The notes: generated from the sequence alone by a model not told the origin. A stretch of 64,000 nt of DNA from Zygnema cylindricum (GCA_037447655.1 JBBHKE010002441.1:1-64000); one strand, 5' to 3'; counted from the stretch's first letter, positions 22,963 to 35,507 are shown. Numbers and translations are program-made.

Positions 22963-23417
22963 CACAGTTCAACAGTAGACGTTTCTATTGTAGGCCTTTT
23001 GTATGCGCCTTTATCGTAAGTTGTGTTATGTGCTTTTCATGTGATCTACTTAAATCGCTACTTTAATCAGCAACCGTCTAATCGTCCAAATGTGACGATA
23101 GTCTTATCGTAGGTTGTGTTATGGGATTTTCATGTGATCTTCTTAGATCGCTACTTTGATCAGCGACCGTCCCATCGTCTAAATTTGACGGTTTTAATTA
23201 AAAATACCTCAAAACTCACATAATTTTTTTTTTGTCTGAATGTTTTTCAAAATTTAGACATGACGTTTAATTCTCTATCAAACGATGTGCAACTCAACCC
23301 TGTTACTATTATTCTTCAATTTGCGACCAATACAATATGGGCTTTAAGGTCATATTGTATGTTTTGCGTACATTAGGCAAATTGTATGGGCCTACTTTCA
23401 CCTACTTTTGAACTATG
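22963..23417 (+). mobile_element. Family B hAT-type MITE, copy B4
   Basis: Ends CACAGTTCAACAGTAG and TTTTGAACTATG. Flanks AACGAAAC (22955-22962) and AGCGAAAC (23418-23425) agree at 7 of 8 bases, so this is an older copy. An internal stretch of about 110 nt (GTAAGTTGTGTTATG...) is partly duplicated near 23105. Confidence 0.72.
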
Positions 23418-23989
23418 AGCGAAACTGTTACTTAAGGGTGTGACGATTGTATACTTTGACAATGCCAGTGACGGCTGTTAACATCTACAATTTGTGATGA
23501 CAGACGTTATTATTATAACTGCTTGTGACGTGGCATGACTTTTCGTGACATTGTAGACGTACCGCCATCCAACCTGTGTTGTCTCACGGTTGAAAAGATA
23601 CATTTTGCCTTTGCGTTGCTTGTCCACTCGACGTGAAATAGCATCAAAATCTTGAGACCCCTGGCGAAATAAAATGCGTACCAGGTGCAAACGGACAAAA
23701 CTAAACAAATTGTGTACTTTGCTTCGTCGTACCTGAACGCAAACGGACAAAACATGGCGGATCGTGCACTTTTCGTCGTCGCTTGAATTCTTTTGATTTT
23801 TTTTGAAATTTTTGTACACCTGCAAATACCTGTTCCTATTTGTTTTTCCAAAATACTTTGTTTTAAAACACATCTTCCCTGTTTTTTAAAGAAAAGTTCG
23901 AAGATGACGTTTTTGTCGCGTGGCAGTGGGTCGAAGAACACAAGAAGACAACATGTAGTACATCCTAAATTCGATGATGACGCAAAATG

Positions 23990-24514
23990 TACACCGTGAA
24001 TCGTTATTAGCGTAATGAAATAGATAGCGCAATGAAACAATTAGCGTTATATACGCTAATTGGGAATGTCGTTTTTTTTTGGAAATAATTTTTATTCTAA
24101 TTTTTCGTATACTATAATTTGTAAACTGCTTTGTAAAAATTTTCTGTGCAGAATATCTCCACACAAAATTTTGTGCATGTACGAAATTGTTCAAATCGTA
24201 CGCCGTCGCGTTATTTTGACATCCGCGAATGACCTGAAAATATTTACGCAATTACATGTTAGCGCGACTACGGGACAGCGTGAATATATTTTCTGTACTT
24301 TTCTACTTGAAAAAGTACAAAAAAGAACGGCTTTGACAAACCGTACACCACACTATTTATAATAGCACTATATTAGAGTCATGAATCCTATTTAATGGGC
24401 TACCTCGAATAACGTGTAGAAACATTTAGAATGTTTAATTCTATTTGAGAATTTGCCGAAAAAAAAAGGGTACCTTAATTAGCGTTCAACACGCTAATAG
24501 CGATTGACGGTGTG
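23990..24514. mobile_element. Family A MITE, copy A8
   Basis: TACACCGTGAATCGTTATTAG to the reverse complement ending ATTGACGGTGTG. Closest to A2 along its whole length, including the AATTGGGAATGTC arm. Confidence 0.78.
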
Positions 24515-27500
24515 CTTCTCATTTTTCTATTTTTTTGCACGGTTGAAACTTGCGCTGTACGGCTTTTAAACGACAGATAAAAGACCTTACTTAGGCACAT
24601 GGAGACGCACCCTTAGTATTCGGACTTCAAAATTTACGGGCGAGATTTCATGTACAAAAGAGACGCATCGCGTTGCCGTTGATAGTTAATATGCTGAAAT
24701 TACCGGTTCAAACGTCCGTCCCTCCGATTCTCTCTGCGAAGTTTTCGACAGTTTGTCTTATTATGATGCGATACGGTTATCCTACGTCTGGCGGTTTGTC
24801 CTCATTGGATTTTTCCAGCACGAGTCTTCTAAGATCACGATCGACGGCCGCCAGTTCCTGCACGGTTTTTCAAAAAGCTAAACGTTTGTACAGGAAATAA
24901 TGTCGATAAATACTGGTTCCCAACGCTACGCTCTGTGGACAAAATCCCGCCCACTCCGTACACCACTTGTCCCATCGAGCTCCCTACAAACACTATTTAC
25001 AGTAGATCCTGCTTTGTCGTACATGTTGGTGCAGCTTTCCGGGATTCGTGGACTGCTGCATGTGACTCTTTCGACTCAGATCTTGTCGGTGGAGTACGTC
25101 TGCCAGTTGTTGAAGTGGAAAAAAGTACGAGCTGATCCTGCTGGAAACAGACTCCAGGTACAGACTCCGTACTACAGGACACTCATTCAAACGTCGTGCA
25201 TTCGTGGCTCCCCGGCTTTGCGGTATCGCAATATCGGTGCCGCCACTGGAGGACGACGCAGGTTTGATATTTTGGCCGCAATTTTGAAACTTCACGGCCG
25301 TTGCGTCACATTGTCTTTCTCGCCAGCTGTGATTCTGTACTATCGCAGTGTGGCTATTATTGCAAACTTGTACCGAATGAAAGGAACGAGAGAGAATATG
25401 CCGTACGTCATCGACATTGTGTACGGTAACACACGAGACTATAACTTTCTCGCAATCTTTCGACATTATTATCACACGTGTTATAACTCGACGGACTCAT
25501 TGATTGGACACGGCCTGGTCACATCCAAATTTTGGATGTTCCGATTGTCTACGTGTGTACCGTACTGTTACGACTTGAGAACGTGTCACTCTCCCTTGTG
25601 CACACTTGTAGGATAGTAGATCTGGCGGTTGCGGTGGAAAAATAAGATTCTCAACTTCCCGTTGGCAGTTTCCGAGCAAAAATTGACACGTGGGAAAGAA
25701 AAACAGCTGACTCATGTGGCAAAAATAACATTAAGGCTAACGACGATACACGGTCTACCGCAGTTATTGAAAAAAACATTATAGTCAGGTTTTTTCGGTA
25801 AACAAAAGATAACCTTCGGCCTAATAATTGCACTTGCTATTGTCACGTCTCATTGAGACGATTTTGCTTTTGAAAAGTACTGTACCATCTCGTTGGCTTG
25901 TTGTACCAGGAGTTTTACACGTGTTCCATTATTGTACTAGAAATTGACCAAGCGATCCGTGGGCCCAAAACATGCTTTGTACAACATAAGTGTTATTACT
26001 GTGGATGATCTCACTTTGACTCAAAAAGTACGGCACATAGTCGTTTAATACGGCATGGCATGGCATGACATCTGTCGTTTATTTATCTTTGGATTGTTTT
26101 CTTGTTCGTGTACATGAGTAAGGCGACCTCATATTTGAATTAAGTACAAAATGATATTCATAAAAAACAATTCTCCAAAGCGACATATTCTTCACACTAA
26201 TTTTACGACAGCGCTTTTTACAAGATGAAAAATAAAGAGACTGAAACCATCGGACCGCAACTTCAAAAAGGTTAATCATTAACCAGATCAACCTGAAGTG
26301 AAGTTTCCGTTACGTCTAGTTATGGAAGTACAATTTTTCACCAAGGAAAAATCTCCGCTGTTATACTTAACAGCTGTAAAGTGGCGCAAATACACACTAT
26401 GGTTATTTTACATCCCACCTATATAGTAACCCCATAGAAAAATATACACCAAGTAAATGTGAGGAAAAGGAGAGAGAGTGCGGGAAAGGAAAAGAATCGT
26501 GGCATCCGTTTGAAAACCAATGTTCCCAGAACTCACACTGCCATATATTATTAAAAAAGAATCGAAACTTCCATAAAAGAAAATTTTACCTCAAACAAAA
26601 TGTGCAAATTTCAGTGGTTTCCCACTTCTTTCTACTTTCAGCTAATCATTTTCTTTCATATGTATGGAATTCAGAATGTTTCGCTTTCCTGTAGAGGATT
26701 TCAGGAACTATATGGAACCTCAATAGAAGACAACGGAACTTAGTCGATAACTATATATCAGCGAAATTATAAGCTACAAAAAAATCTACTTACCAAAGAA
26801 TGTAGTGCCTGAAAAGAACAATAAAAAATAGTAATCACATGGGATCATTCAACAACTGTCAAAGTAACGACAAGTCTAAAAATGTGAATCTCTCTCCGTT
26901 TCCAACTACCAATTAACTCCCCATTGTTTTCCCTTTATGCTTCTTCCTTCAGAAACAAACAAGTATTCAACGAAAACGATGCCGTTACATTTGACTGTTC
27001 CGTTCCATTCCATTGCTTTGTGCAATAAAAGGGTGAGCTGCAACATGGAGAAACCAGCAATTGTTGGTCAACTTAAGTCAAACATGTTACAGGTCTTCAC
27101 ACCGACAACTCGACAAGAAAATACACCTGTGACCTAAACCTAACAAAAAGCCAGACTATAACTACTTAGAGTTTTGTTTCTTCATAATTTGAAAGGTTGA
27201 CGACAACTCGTATCAGCCTACTTTGTCGCTATAACTGGCTTTCCCTCAAACTTTCACAATTCCGTATGTATTAAATTTGCCCTGTTAAACCGTAAATATA
27301 ATCAAGGAACCCAACCAAAAGCTCCCACCTACAACCTCACAAAATACCCTTTTCAAAGAAAGAACGACCCAAATTGCCAGTATCAAAATTCCTCTGAATT
27401 AAATCACACAGACCATCCACTTTCCTGCTAATAATCAAAAGAAATAGCAGTTTCCATGTGATAGGAAATCCTGTTTAAATAAAGTAAAAGCCAACAGCCC

Positions 27501-28280
27501 TGATTTAGTGTGCCTAATTCCAGATCACATTGCCACAATATGAAATGACCTTAAGTGAGGATTATAAATCAGAGAACTCAAACCTAATACAAACTGAACC
27601 GTTAATCCAGGCTTAATTCAAACCTATTTCAAACTCAAAGTCAAACCTGACTGGAACTTAAGCAAATCAAAAAATGGATTGAACTTAAGTTCCGTTTCAG
27701 CATTTAAACCGTCGACGTTTCACAAAGTTGAGCTCTAAAATAACCTTGTTTATGAAAGGAAAAGGCGAGAGAGAGAGGGGGAGAGAGAGAGAGAGAGGGA
27801 GAGAGAGGGAGAGAGAGAGAGAGTTAGAGAGATTTGGTTAAAAAAGAGGATTCGTAATCCCAAAAATGTTGTAAACCCTCCTGGACCGCAATCTCAAACC
27901 TCCCTCGTACAAGAGGTAAAGGTAACAATACGATACACTTGGGGAAGAAATAATACTCTTCTTTTCTTCATGTGTGATCAATAACTCAACTTTAAGTCCA
28001 CATGACCTAATTACTAAATGTATAGAGGACGAGGGCGAGGGAGAGGGAGAGGGAGAGGGAGAGGGAGAGGGGAGAATGGAAAGCAATGAGAAATTTGCCT
28101 GGTCCGTTACTCTTCAAGGTGTACAAGCGCTTGCTTGAGAAGAAAAGAAAAGAAAAGAAATTGGACGTTTGTGAATGTAGACAATCAATTTTCACCCACT
28201 TGAACCCTCACCCTCTTTCCCTCTCACGCTCTCCCTCTCCCTCTCCCCCTCCCCCGAAACTTCAAACGATTGTAACTCAC
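24515..28280. other. Intergenic DNA downstream of the kinase gene
   Basis: No supported gene. An unassigned 238-codon open frame (24900-25616, plus) has no known motif. A family A right-end remnant lies near 25705-25765 (GGCAAAAATAACATTAAGG...GATACACGGT). GA tracts occupy 27766-27829 and 28028-28073. Terminal exon(s) of the kinase gene should lie in the right part, on the minus strand, but no HPW-type continuation or EF-hand loop could be recognised. Confidence 0.4.
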
Positions 28281-28577
28281 TCAAAATCTCCTCGGGTGTT
28301 ATCCTCCTTTTGGGATCCCTTGTCAGCATCCTCCTCACGAGATCCTTCCCCTCCTCCGAAATCATTGGCCATGGAGCTCGAACCATATTCGCTCTTCCTT
28401 CTCGAATTGCCTTGAAAATTCCCTCATTGGTCGCGGCCCAGAAAGGGGGAACTCCCGACAGGAGAATATAAAGTACGACTCCTAAGCTCCAAACATCGGC
28501 AGCCGGACCGTACCGCTCCGCAAGTACTTCCGGGGCCAAATAGAAGGGAGAGCCCGCCATGTCCTTACAGGGTTTCC
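28281..28577 (-). CDS. CDPK-type kinase gene, exon with C-lobe
   Basis: Encodes the activation-segment end and C-lobe. Visible are GSPFYLAPEVL (APE motif), DVWSLGVVLYILLSGVPPFW and RRMLTRDPKRRITPEEIL. The acceptor TTGTGCAG joins in phase 1 to the previous exon, giving a continuous FFKKGKPCKDMAGSPF. The strong donor GA|GTGAGT at 28281 ends the exon just before the expected HPW of subdomain XI, so at least one more exon must exist. The PPFW...IFKAIREG pattern is that of plant calcium-dependent or related kinases. Confidence 0.8.
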
Positions 28578-28584
28578 CTGCACA

Positions 28585-28980
28585 ATCAGTTCCAGTTTCC
28601 GTTCGAGGTTTATTTGCAGGTTCGTTTGCAGTTTCATTTGCAGTTTTATTTGCAGTTTCAGTTTCCAGTTTCGATTCACACTTTGATTTCCGCATCAGTT
28701 TCTGTTTCGTTTCTGTTTACTTTTCCGCTTCCGTTTCTGTTTCCAATTCCGTTTCCATTGCATTTCCTGTCTGTTTCTAGTCCCGTTTCCCTTTCTGTTT
28801 CTGCCATTTGTGCTTGCATTTCTTCCTATTTCTGTTTCTGATTTTTTCACCAGTACATTTCTGTTTCCAGTTTTGTATATGTTTTTTTGTTTCTGTTTCT
28901 ATTTGCACCATCTAAGTTTCCATTTCCATAACCATGATCATTCCCGTTTCCAATTTCAACTTCAGTTTCAGTCTTAGGAC
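28585..28980 (+). repeat. Degenerate TTTCNG minisatellite in a kinase intron
   Basis: Imperfect hexamer-like repeat (TTTCAGTTTCC, TTTCTGTTTCC, TTTGCAGTTT variants) filling much of the intron 28578-29213. On the transcript it is purine-rich, so the stretch next to the acceptor of the following exon is unusually poor in pyrimidines. Confidence 0.75.
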
Positions 28981-29213
28981 CATCAACCCATCAGCAGGTC
29001 ATTTTACAAAATTACCCACTGATAAAAAGCAAATTAGGTTTTCCGAAGTTTCCAAATCAGCAAATTTGATTTTCCCTCTTACCCAAATCGGCAAATTCAC
29101 TCCAGGAAAAAAGACTTACAACAGAAAAGAAGCAAAGAGTATGCCGCAAAAAAACAAACAAACAAAAAAACAAAAAAACTCCAGACCCAAGATGCCCTAA
29201 TTTTCCTGCTCAC

Positions 29214-29565
29214 CTTTCTTAAAGAATGCTGCAACTCCATAATCAATAACTTTAATTGTAGTATGATCCGATCGACTACAAAGAAGAATATTCTCCGGTT
29301 TTAAATCCCGATGCATTACTCCGCGAGAATGACAATATCGGAGAACTTCGGCTATGGTTCGACAAACTATGGCAGCGTCATCTTCAGGATACTGTTTCCG
29401 AGCTTTAATTCGGTCAAAAAGCTCTCCTCCCTCACACAACTCCATTACCAAATGGACATTTTGGGCATCTTCGTAAGTGCCTTTGAGACGGACAACATCG
29501 GGATGTCCTCTCAGAAGCTCCATTACCGCGACTTCTCGACGAACATCTTCCAAGTCTTGGGCACA
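29214..29565 (-). CDS. CDPK-type kinase gene, exon with catalytic loop
   Basis: 117 codons plus one base, from acceptor TTCGCCTACAG to donor AAAG|GTGAGC. It supplies helix C ([10 protein letters not shown], with the ion-pair Glu), the hinge ([13 protein letters not shown], a CDPK/CaMK signature), the catalytic loop [10 protein letters not shown] and the metal-binding motif. That last motif reads DYG ([10 protein letters not shown]) instead of the usual DFG. All catalytic residues (Asp of HRD, Asn, Asp of DYG) are present, so an active Ser/Thr kinase is expected. The exon joins the N-lobe exon in phase 0 ([13 protein letters not shown]). Confidence 0.88.
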
Positions 29566-29830
29566 CTGTAGGCGAATGGGAAAAATCACAAATTACCCAC
29601 GTCAGTCTCTCTCTCTCTCTCCCTCTCTACCTCTCGCTCTCTCTGTCTCTCAAGCTCACTCTCACTCTCTCTCCTTCCCTTGCTCATGCTGTCCCATTCT
29701 CAAGGTCTTTTATTTTTGGTCTCTCCACACCTGACTGTTTCTATTCCAGAGTTTCACTCTTGTCGACATTTCCACTTTTCTTGCCTATGTCGTTCTCACA
29801 CCTCCCTCCCTCTGCCTCGGAACACCCAAC

Positions 29831-30183
29831 TCACCTGCAGTCTGGCTACACCTCACACCTCCCTCCCTCTGCCTCGGAACACCCAACTCACCTGCAGTCT
29901 GGCTACACTGTCTCCCTCCATCTCCCACTCTCTCCCTCTCTTCCAAACTACCCATCTCACCTTCAGTCTGGCCGCACTGTCTCCATCCTTCTCCCACTCT
30001 CTCCCCCTCTCTCTCACTTTCAGTCTGGCCACAGTCTCATCCCTCTCTCTCCCTCTCCCTCTCCCTCTCGCTCCCTCTCCCTCTCTCTCTCCCTCTCCCT
30101 CTCTTCCAAACCACCCATCCCACCTTCAGTCTGGCTACACTGTGTCTCTCCCTCTCCCTCCCTCTCTCACCTTCAGTCTGGCC
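29831..30183 (-). repeat. Array of duplicated 5' splice-site copies
   Basis: Downstream of the true donor (exon end 30171), five further copies of the exon-intron junction GCCAGACTGAAG|GTGAG occur in the same orientation. Their junctions correspond to 30124, 30018, 29961, 29892 and 29835. The two farthest read CAG|GTGAGTT, a better match to the U1 consensus than the authentic site. CT-rich repeat separates them. Confidence 0.75.
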
Positions 30184-32268
30184 TTGCTGATGGACTTGCA
30201 GGCGAGTCTTTCTCCCGTCCTCCGGTGGACACAAAGTCGAATAACTCCAAACCTCCCTCTCCCGAGTTCCTGAGCGTAAACATGAAAATCTTCCAAAACA
30301 TTCGAAAAAGGCCTCTGCAAAATGCTTCCCTTCTCTCTCTCCCTCTCCCTGTCCTTCCCACTCCTTCCAAACCCTAACGCGTTTCGAATTCCCAACCCTC
30401 GACTTTTTTGAGGAGGTACTTGTGCTTCTTCTTCTTGTGCCAAAGGTCCTGAAAACTCCTCCATGTCTCTCTCCCTCGCCCTCTCCCTCTCCCTCTCTCT
30501 CTTCCCTTGAACTTCTTCGACCGACTCGCTGGGACTTAAAGAACTTTGGAAATTAACGGTAGAGAGAGGCCCTTCTGTGAGAGAATCTTCGTCATTTTCT
30601 TCAACCGGTACGGCTTGGAAAACTCTCCAATGACGGGGCATCGACTCGCTCTCTCCTCCCTCCTCCCTCTCTCCCTCTCCTTCCTCATCTGCCTTTTTCT
30701 CCCTCTCTTGAACCCGCCTTCGGTGATGTCCATCAACTCGAGAAGTCATTTTTTCGGGTTGAGAGAGAGAGAAATGAGAACCTCTCTCTCCTCTCTCCCC
30801 CCGCTCTCCTTTTTGGGAGTAGTGACTTTGGTTATTATCGGTAACTCGAGAACTTCGATCGTCTCCCTGTGAAGGTCTCCCTCCTCCTCCTCCTCCTCCT
30901 GATTGTGTACTTCTCCCACTATCTCTCCCCCCTCCTATGCTTATAGAGGAGGTTTCCTCCTCTGTGAGACTCCCTGATCCCGAGAAACCCTCTCTCTCCT
31001 TCTCTCTCTCTCCCGCTTGTCCCACCCTCTGCATCTCCCTCTTCCTCCCTTCCTTCTGTCGCATTTGCAGAATTTCCTGCTCAAGCAGGTCACCTCCTCC
31101 CTCCTCTTCCTCTCCCTCTTCCTTTCCGTCTCTCCTCTCTCCTCTCCCCACAAAAGGATTATCCTCCTCCGAGCTCTCCTCCTCCTCCCCGTCTATTGCT
31201 ACCCCTCTACTCCCTCTCATTGTCAAATTTCCTATCAACCAATCCCTAGTATTCATTAACCTCTCCGATATCTGCTGTTCCTCTCTCTCTCTCTCCAACC
31301 TCTCCTCCTCCTCCTTCTCCCTATGCCTCTGCTCTCTCTCCCTCTGCCGCATGATCCTCGCGTGATCCTCTTTCTCCCTCTCTCTCTCCTTCTCCCTCCC
31401 CTCGTCGTCCTCCTCTCCTCCCTCGCCTGGCCTCCTTCCTCCTCCCACTCCTGAGCCCAAATACTCGTTACTCTTCACACGAGGGACCACATATCCTCCC
31501 CCTCCTCCCCCTCCTACCTCTCCTCCCTCCCTCCCCTCACTAAAAGAGGTAGGCCATTTCAAACTGGACTTCAACTTCTGCGTCTCTCCCTCCCTTCGAG
31601 AAAAAATTGTCCCTTCTGCAAAAGGAGGATTCCCCGCAGAAAACCCATGTTTACCTCTCTCCCTCTCCTGAGTTTCTCCCCCCACTCCCACTCCCACTCC
31701 CACTCCCACTCCCTCTCCTTTCCTTCCCCCTCTCTCCCTCTCCACCTCCGATGAGCCCCCAAAAAACCCTCGGAGAGCAGAACTCCCATGTCGGTCCGGA
31801 ACGGACCCCGGGTCAGAGGGACGAAGAGAGAGAGAGAGAGGCTTTGTCCCAGTCAGGGGGGCGGAGAAGGGGATAGGGGAAGTTTTAGGGGTGAAGGTAG
31901 AGGAAGAGACGCCCAAATTTCTCGAAGTCCCGTATTCCGCAGGAGCTTCAGAAGAGACAAACAGAGAGTGGTGAGGTTTGGGAGAGGGAGAGGGAGCTCT
32001 TGTCCTAGCTCCCGCCCTTTTGGAGGAGAGAGGGAGGGCCGAATCTGTACCGTTTTTAGTGTGGACGAGAGAAGAAGAGGAGTGGGGGAGAGAGGAGGAG
32101 GGGGCTTGGGGGGGGGGGGCAGAGGAGCGAAAAAAGGAAGCGAAACTTCCAGACCGGGCTCGGGAGTGTTTGGATTTGGAGGAGAGGGAGAGGGAGGACT
32201 GGTTCTTGGAGGGGGTAGAGGTAGAAGTGGTAGCCTCGTGAGAGGCCTGGAGAGGGAGAGGGAGAGCT

Positions 32269-32318
<50 letters not shown>

Positions 32319-33191
32319 AGAAGAGTGGGAGTGGGACTGCGGATGAAAGGAGTGAGGGAGAGAGGCGTGGGGGTGGGAGGAGTGAGAGTGAGAGGAATGG
32401 GAGTGGGGTAGAGAGGAGTGGAGGGGGAGAGGGAGACGGGGACTGATGGAGGAAGGAGAGCGTTGGGGGGTAGCGCTTGCCAGGTCAGCAGGGACCCAAT
32501 CGGGGGTACTGGTAGAGGAGAAAATTTGGGGTGGAGGCTTAGAGACTGCCACGTGTACACTTTTGAAGGGCCCTTGACCGGCACCCGTCCCCGATTTCCT
32601 CCGAGAGTCCATAATTCGCGAGGGCTCGACACCTGTACTCTCAAATTCCGGGCCTTTCTCTCCTCTCTCTCCTCTTTCTGTTCCTCCCCTCGGTCTACCT
32701 CCGTTTTTTGTCCCATCCAAAGGCTCCACCTGGCGGAGAGAGACAGGCTGGCCGTGACGAGCATGTCGAGACAAATCTTGTACTAAAGGACGAGAGGAAG
32801 GACGGTTGGAGATGACCTCTCTCTCTCTCTCCGTCTCACGGTCTCTCTCTTTCCCTCTCTCTCCCTCCCTTTTCGGCTGCATGACTCTCTCCCTCGGTTT
32901 CACGTGCCAGGTACCTCCTCCACTCATTTGTAATCCCTCTATTCCCCACTCCCCAAATCCCCTTCTCTCTCCCTCTCCGTTCATCTCTCTCTCCCCCACC
33001 CCTCCTCTCCCTCTCTCCCACCTTCCCTCTCTCTCTGTCCCGCCATTCGCAGGCTCCATTTCTGTCATATCCGATTGCGAGCGGCGATGACCTCTCCTCC
33101 CTCTCCCTCCCTCCCCCCCTCCTTCTCCCTCTCCCTCCACCAAATTGAGATTTCCTCGCACGTGTGAAGCGTTGAAACTAGTGGAAGACAA
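30171..33191 (-). CDS. CDPK-type kinase gene, giant 5' exon with N-lobe
   Basis: The frame is open for 1,007 codons to the donor AAG|GTGAGA at 30171. The first in-frame ATG is at 33068 (MTEMEPANG); codons to 33191 may be an upstream exon joined at CTTCCACTAG, or leader. Only the last about 40 residues are kinase: the Gly loop LGRGRFGV and LACKSISKARLK with the ATP-anchoring Lys. The preceding about 930 residues are low-complexity and probably disordered. They include Glu/Arg/Gly stretches, a His-Pro run, Ser-His repeats, a VGVG run and long Glu/Arg runs, all made from purine-rich simple repeats. Typical CDPKs have N-terminal extensions of 20-200 residues, so this one is exceptional. Substrates and location are unknown; no N-myristoylation Gly2 is seen at the 33068 start. 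Confidence 0.7.
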
Positions 33192-34725
33192 CTTATTTCT
33201 GTACGGATCCTGCGATATCCCCCCTCCCTCCGCTTTCTCTCCCCCCCCCCCCCCATTTCATCGCACTCTGAATAAAACCGCCTCCACTCTCCCCTTTCGG
33301 ATTCCTTTGTGCTCCGGTGACGTCACCTTCTGTACTTTTTTGTCCTGTAGCGGCGTCCGTTTGTCCGTTAATGCGACTTCGGCTCACCGGATTGGCCAGA
33401 TCCTGAGATGAAGGCAGAAGCCTGTCCCCCCTCCGGTATGGTCGCTCCTCATTGGTCCGTACGGATTTAAACGGTTCCGTACGGCATCCCACCTTCCGGC
33501 ACCGACATCGGTCTCATGGGCGACGGCAGCCATGGATCGAGGAAGATTTCCCAATCTTCTTCTTTTTCCTTCTTCTTTTCTTCTTACTTTTGTTTTTTGT
33601 TCTTCCTTTTGGGAGGTTTTTCCGGTGTCCAACAGATGGGTTTTTATTGGTTTTCAGCAGTTTGATAAATTGACCGACTATGTAGCACAAGATGGTACGG
33701 AAAGCAAATGTAGCTTTCAATCCCGAAAGAGGAAAATCCTTCGCCGAATAAAAAGAAAACGAAAAAAATAAAAAATAAAGGAAACCCACTACACAATTTC
33801 AAAAAATAAGAGATACCCAATTCTCAAAATGCCCTTTTTAGAAAGACCCACTTTTCAAAAATCCCAATTCACCTTTTCTAAAACTAACAAATGTCCATTT
33901 CTCCAAAAAACTTTCTTAAGAAGATTTTTTTTTTTAAGAATCCCAAATCCCTTATTAAGATGGTCCCCTCGTCCTTCTCTTCCCTCACATCCTTCGGGGA
34001 AACTCTCAACCGCGGCGCAGCCTCGCACTGCAGAAAACCTGAAGCAAAACGACAAAAAAGGAAGACAAGAAACCGGCCGCTCACGGAACCAAAAAAAAAT
34101 CGAATAGAAAATGCGGAAAATGCGTACCAATCTTTCCGTCTGTACACATCCGTACGACGTGGTTTCGTACATTTAAGTGACGAAATTCTGCTCGTCGGAT
34201 GACGTGGCCATCTGTGGGCCGAAAATGACACGCGGATGACTGGATTGTACGGATGAACAGGAGTCCATCGGCCGGGCGGGTCAAAGTCATGACACCACGT
34301 GACGATACGTGACGCTATGCGGCGATTTGTGACGTGATGTCGCCGATCGACCGGTCCTGTCGGCCGTACATTTGACGTTTCCCGCAGTTTGATTTTCTGT
34401 CCTTTTCCGACGGTTCCAAAGGGTGCAGCAGGGTACAAACGGGATACTGTTTACGGAGGGACTGTTTGGCTTTTCCTCCACTGTTACGAATTTCCCGGAA
34501 ATCCCGGGCAGGAGGTTGCGGTTGGAATCTCCCAAGATCCGCCTCGTTCACGCTGGAACGACACGGAACTGCAGAGATATACGGAGGCGACTTGACCAAT
34601 CATTCGGATGGAATCGCGACCGTTCACGTCGAGACCTTCTGCAGCTAATTTGAAATATTTTGAACCAGCGTCGCTGTTAGGGCAGTTTTCCATGAAAACG
34701 ATTCAGCTGACCAATTTTCGTCAAC
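33192..34725. other. Upstream region of the kinase gene, no gene recognised
   Basis: GC-richer than most of the window, with TGACGTCA-like words near 33318 and several GTACGG words. It probably contains the kinase promoter. Open frames here are short and overlap on both strands without any domain. Confidence 0.4.
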
Positions 34726-34945
34726 TACACCGCCAATCGCTATTAGCGTACAGGTTTCTTTAGCGTGTATGAATAATTACAGTGATTTACGCTAATTAGG
34801 AATTTGAAAATTTTGAAAGAAATCGTCTACTCTAATTTGAAATTAAGGTTTTTTTAAATAGTATGGATAATTCTATTTGAAAATTTGAGAAAAAAAAAGC
34901 GGGACTGAATTAGCTTTCAGTACGCTAATAACGATTGGCGGTGTA
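34726..34945. mobile_element. Family A MITE, short copy A9
   Basis: 220 bp, TACACCGCCAATCGCTATTAG to ...ACGATTGGCGGTGTA. An internally deleted form; followed by CAG and then A10. Confidence 0.75.
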
Positions 34946-34948
34946 CAG

Positions 34949-35504
34949 TACACCGTCAATCGCTATTAGATAAAAGGAATAAATAGCGTAGAAAAAAGTT
35001 TAGTGTTATCAACACTGATCAAGATTTAAAAAAAAAAAAAAAACATATATATATACTAATTAATCCCTAACTGTAATTTGGGTTGTCCTGAAAAATAAAT
35101 TCCCGCCCTTTTGATGTCTACAGTAATATGTGTATCCATACAAAATCTGACAATTTGTACGCCGTCGCGTTGTTCACACGGTCGACGGACGAACATATGA
35201 GAACGTGATTTTTTTCGACGAGTTTGCGTCTCTTTCTTCCAGTGCACATTCACATGTGTGCGCAATAATGTTAAGTGTCTTTTTATGCCTTTGTAATTCA
35301 AAAAGTACTATTTTATACGGAAATATCCTGTCCGTATGCCACACTATCTCCATCGCAGTGTACTTCCATTATTAACGCTAATTGAAAAAAAAACCTAATT
35401 AGAATAATGGAAAAAATAGAATTATGGATTGTATTTCAGGTTTTTTTTTTTGAAAAATGGGCACCGAATTGGCGTTATATACACTATTAGCGATTCACGG
35501 TGTA
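34949..35504. mobile_element. Family A MITE, copy A10
   Basis: TACACCGTCAATCGCTATTAG to ...TTAGCGATTCACGGTGTA, about 556 bp; a 3-nt spacer (CCG) separates it from A11. It contains a CACACTATCTCC block homologous to those of A2/A3. Confidence 0.75.
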
Positions 35505-35507
35505 CCG

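Noticed and set aside
24900-25616. 238-codon open frame, plus strand
   Set aside because: No recognisable motif, no splice or start support, overlapping open frame on the other strand; may be chance or an unknown element's interior.
31853-32764. Plus-strand Pro/Leu/Thr-rich and Gly/Arg-rich frames opposite the kinase exon
   Set aside because: Shadow frames of the repeat-rich kinase exon on the minus strand.
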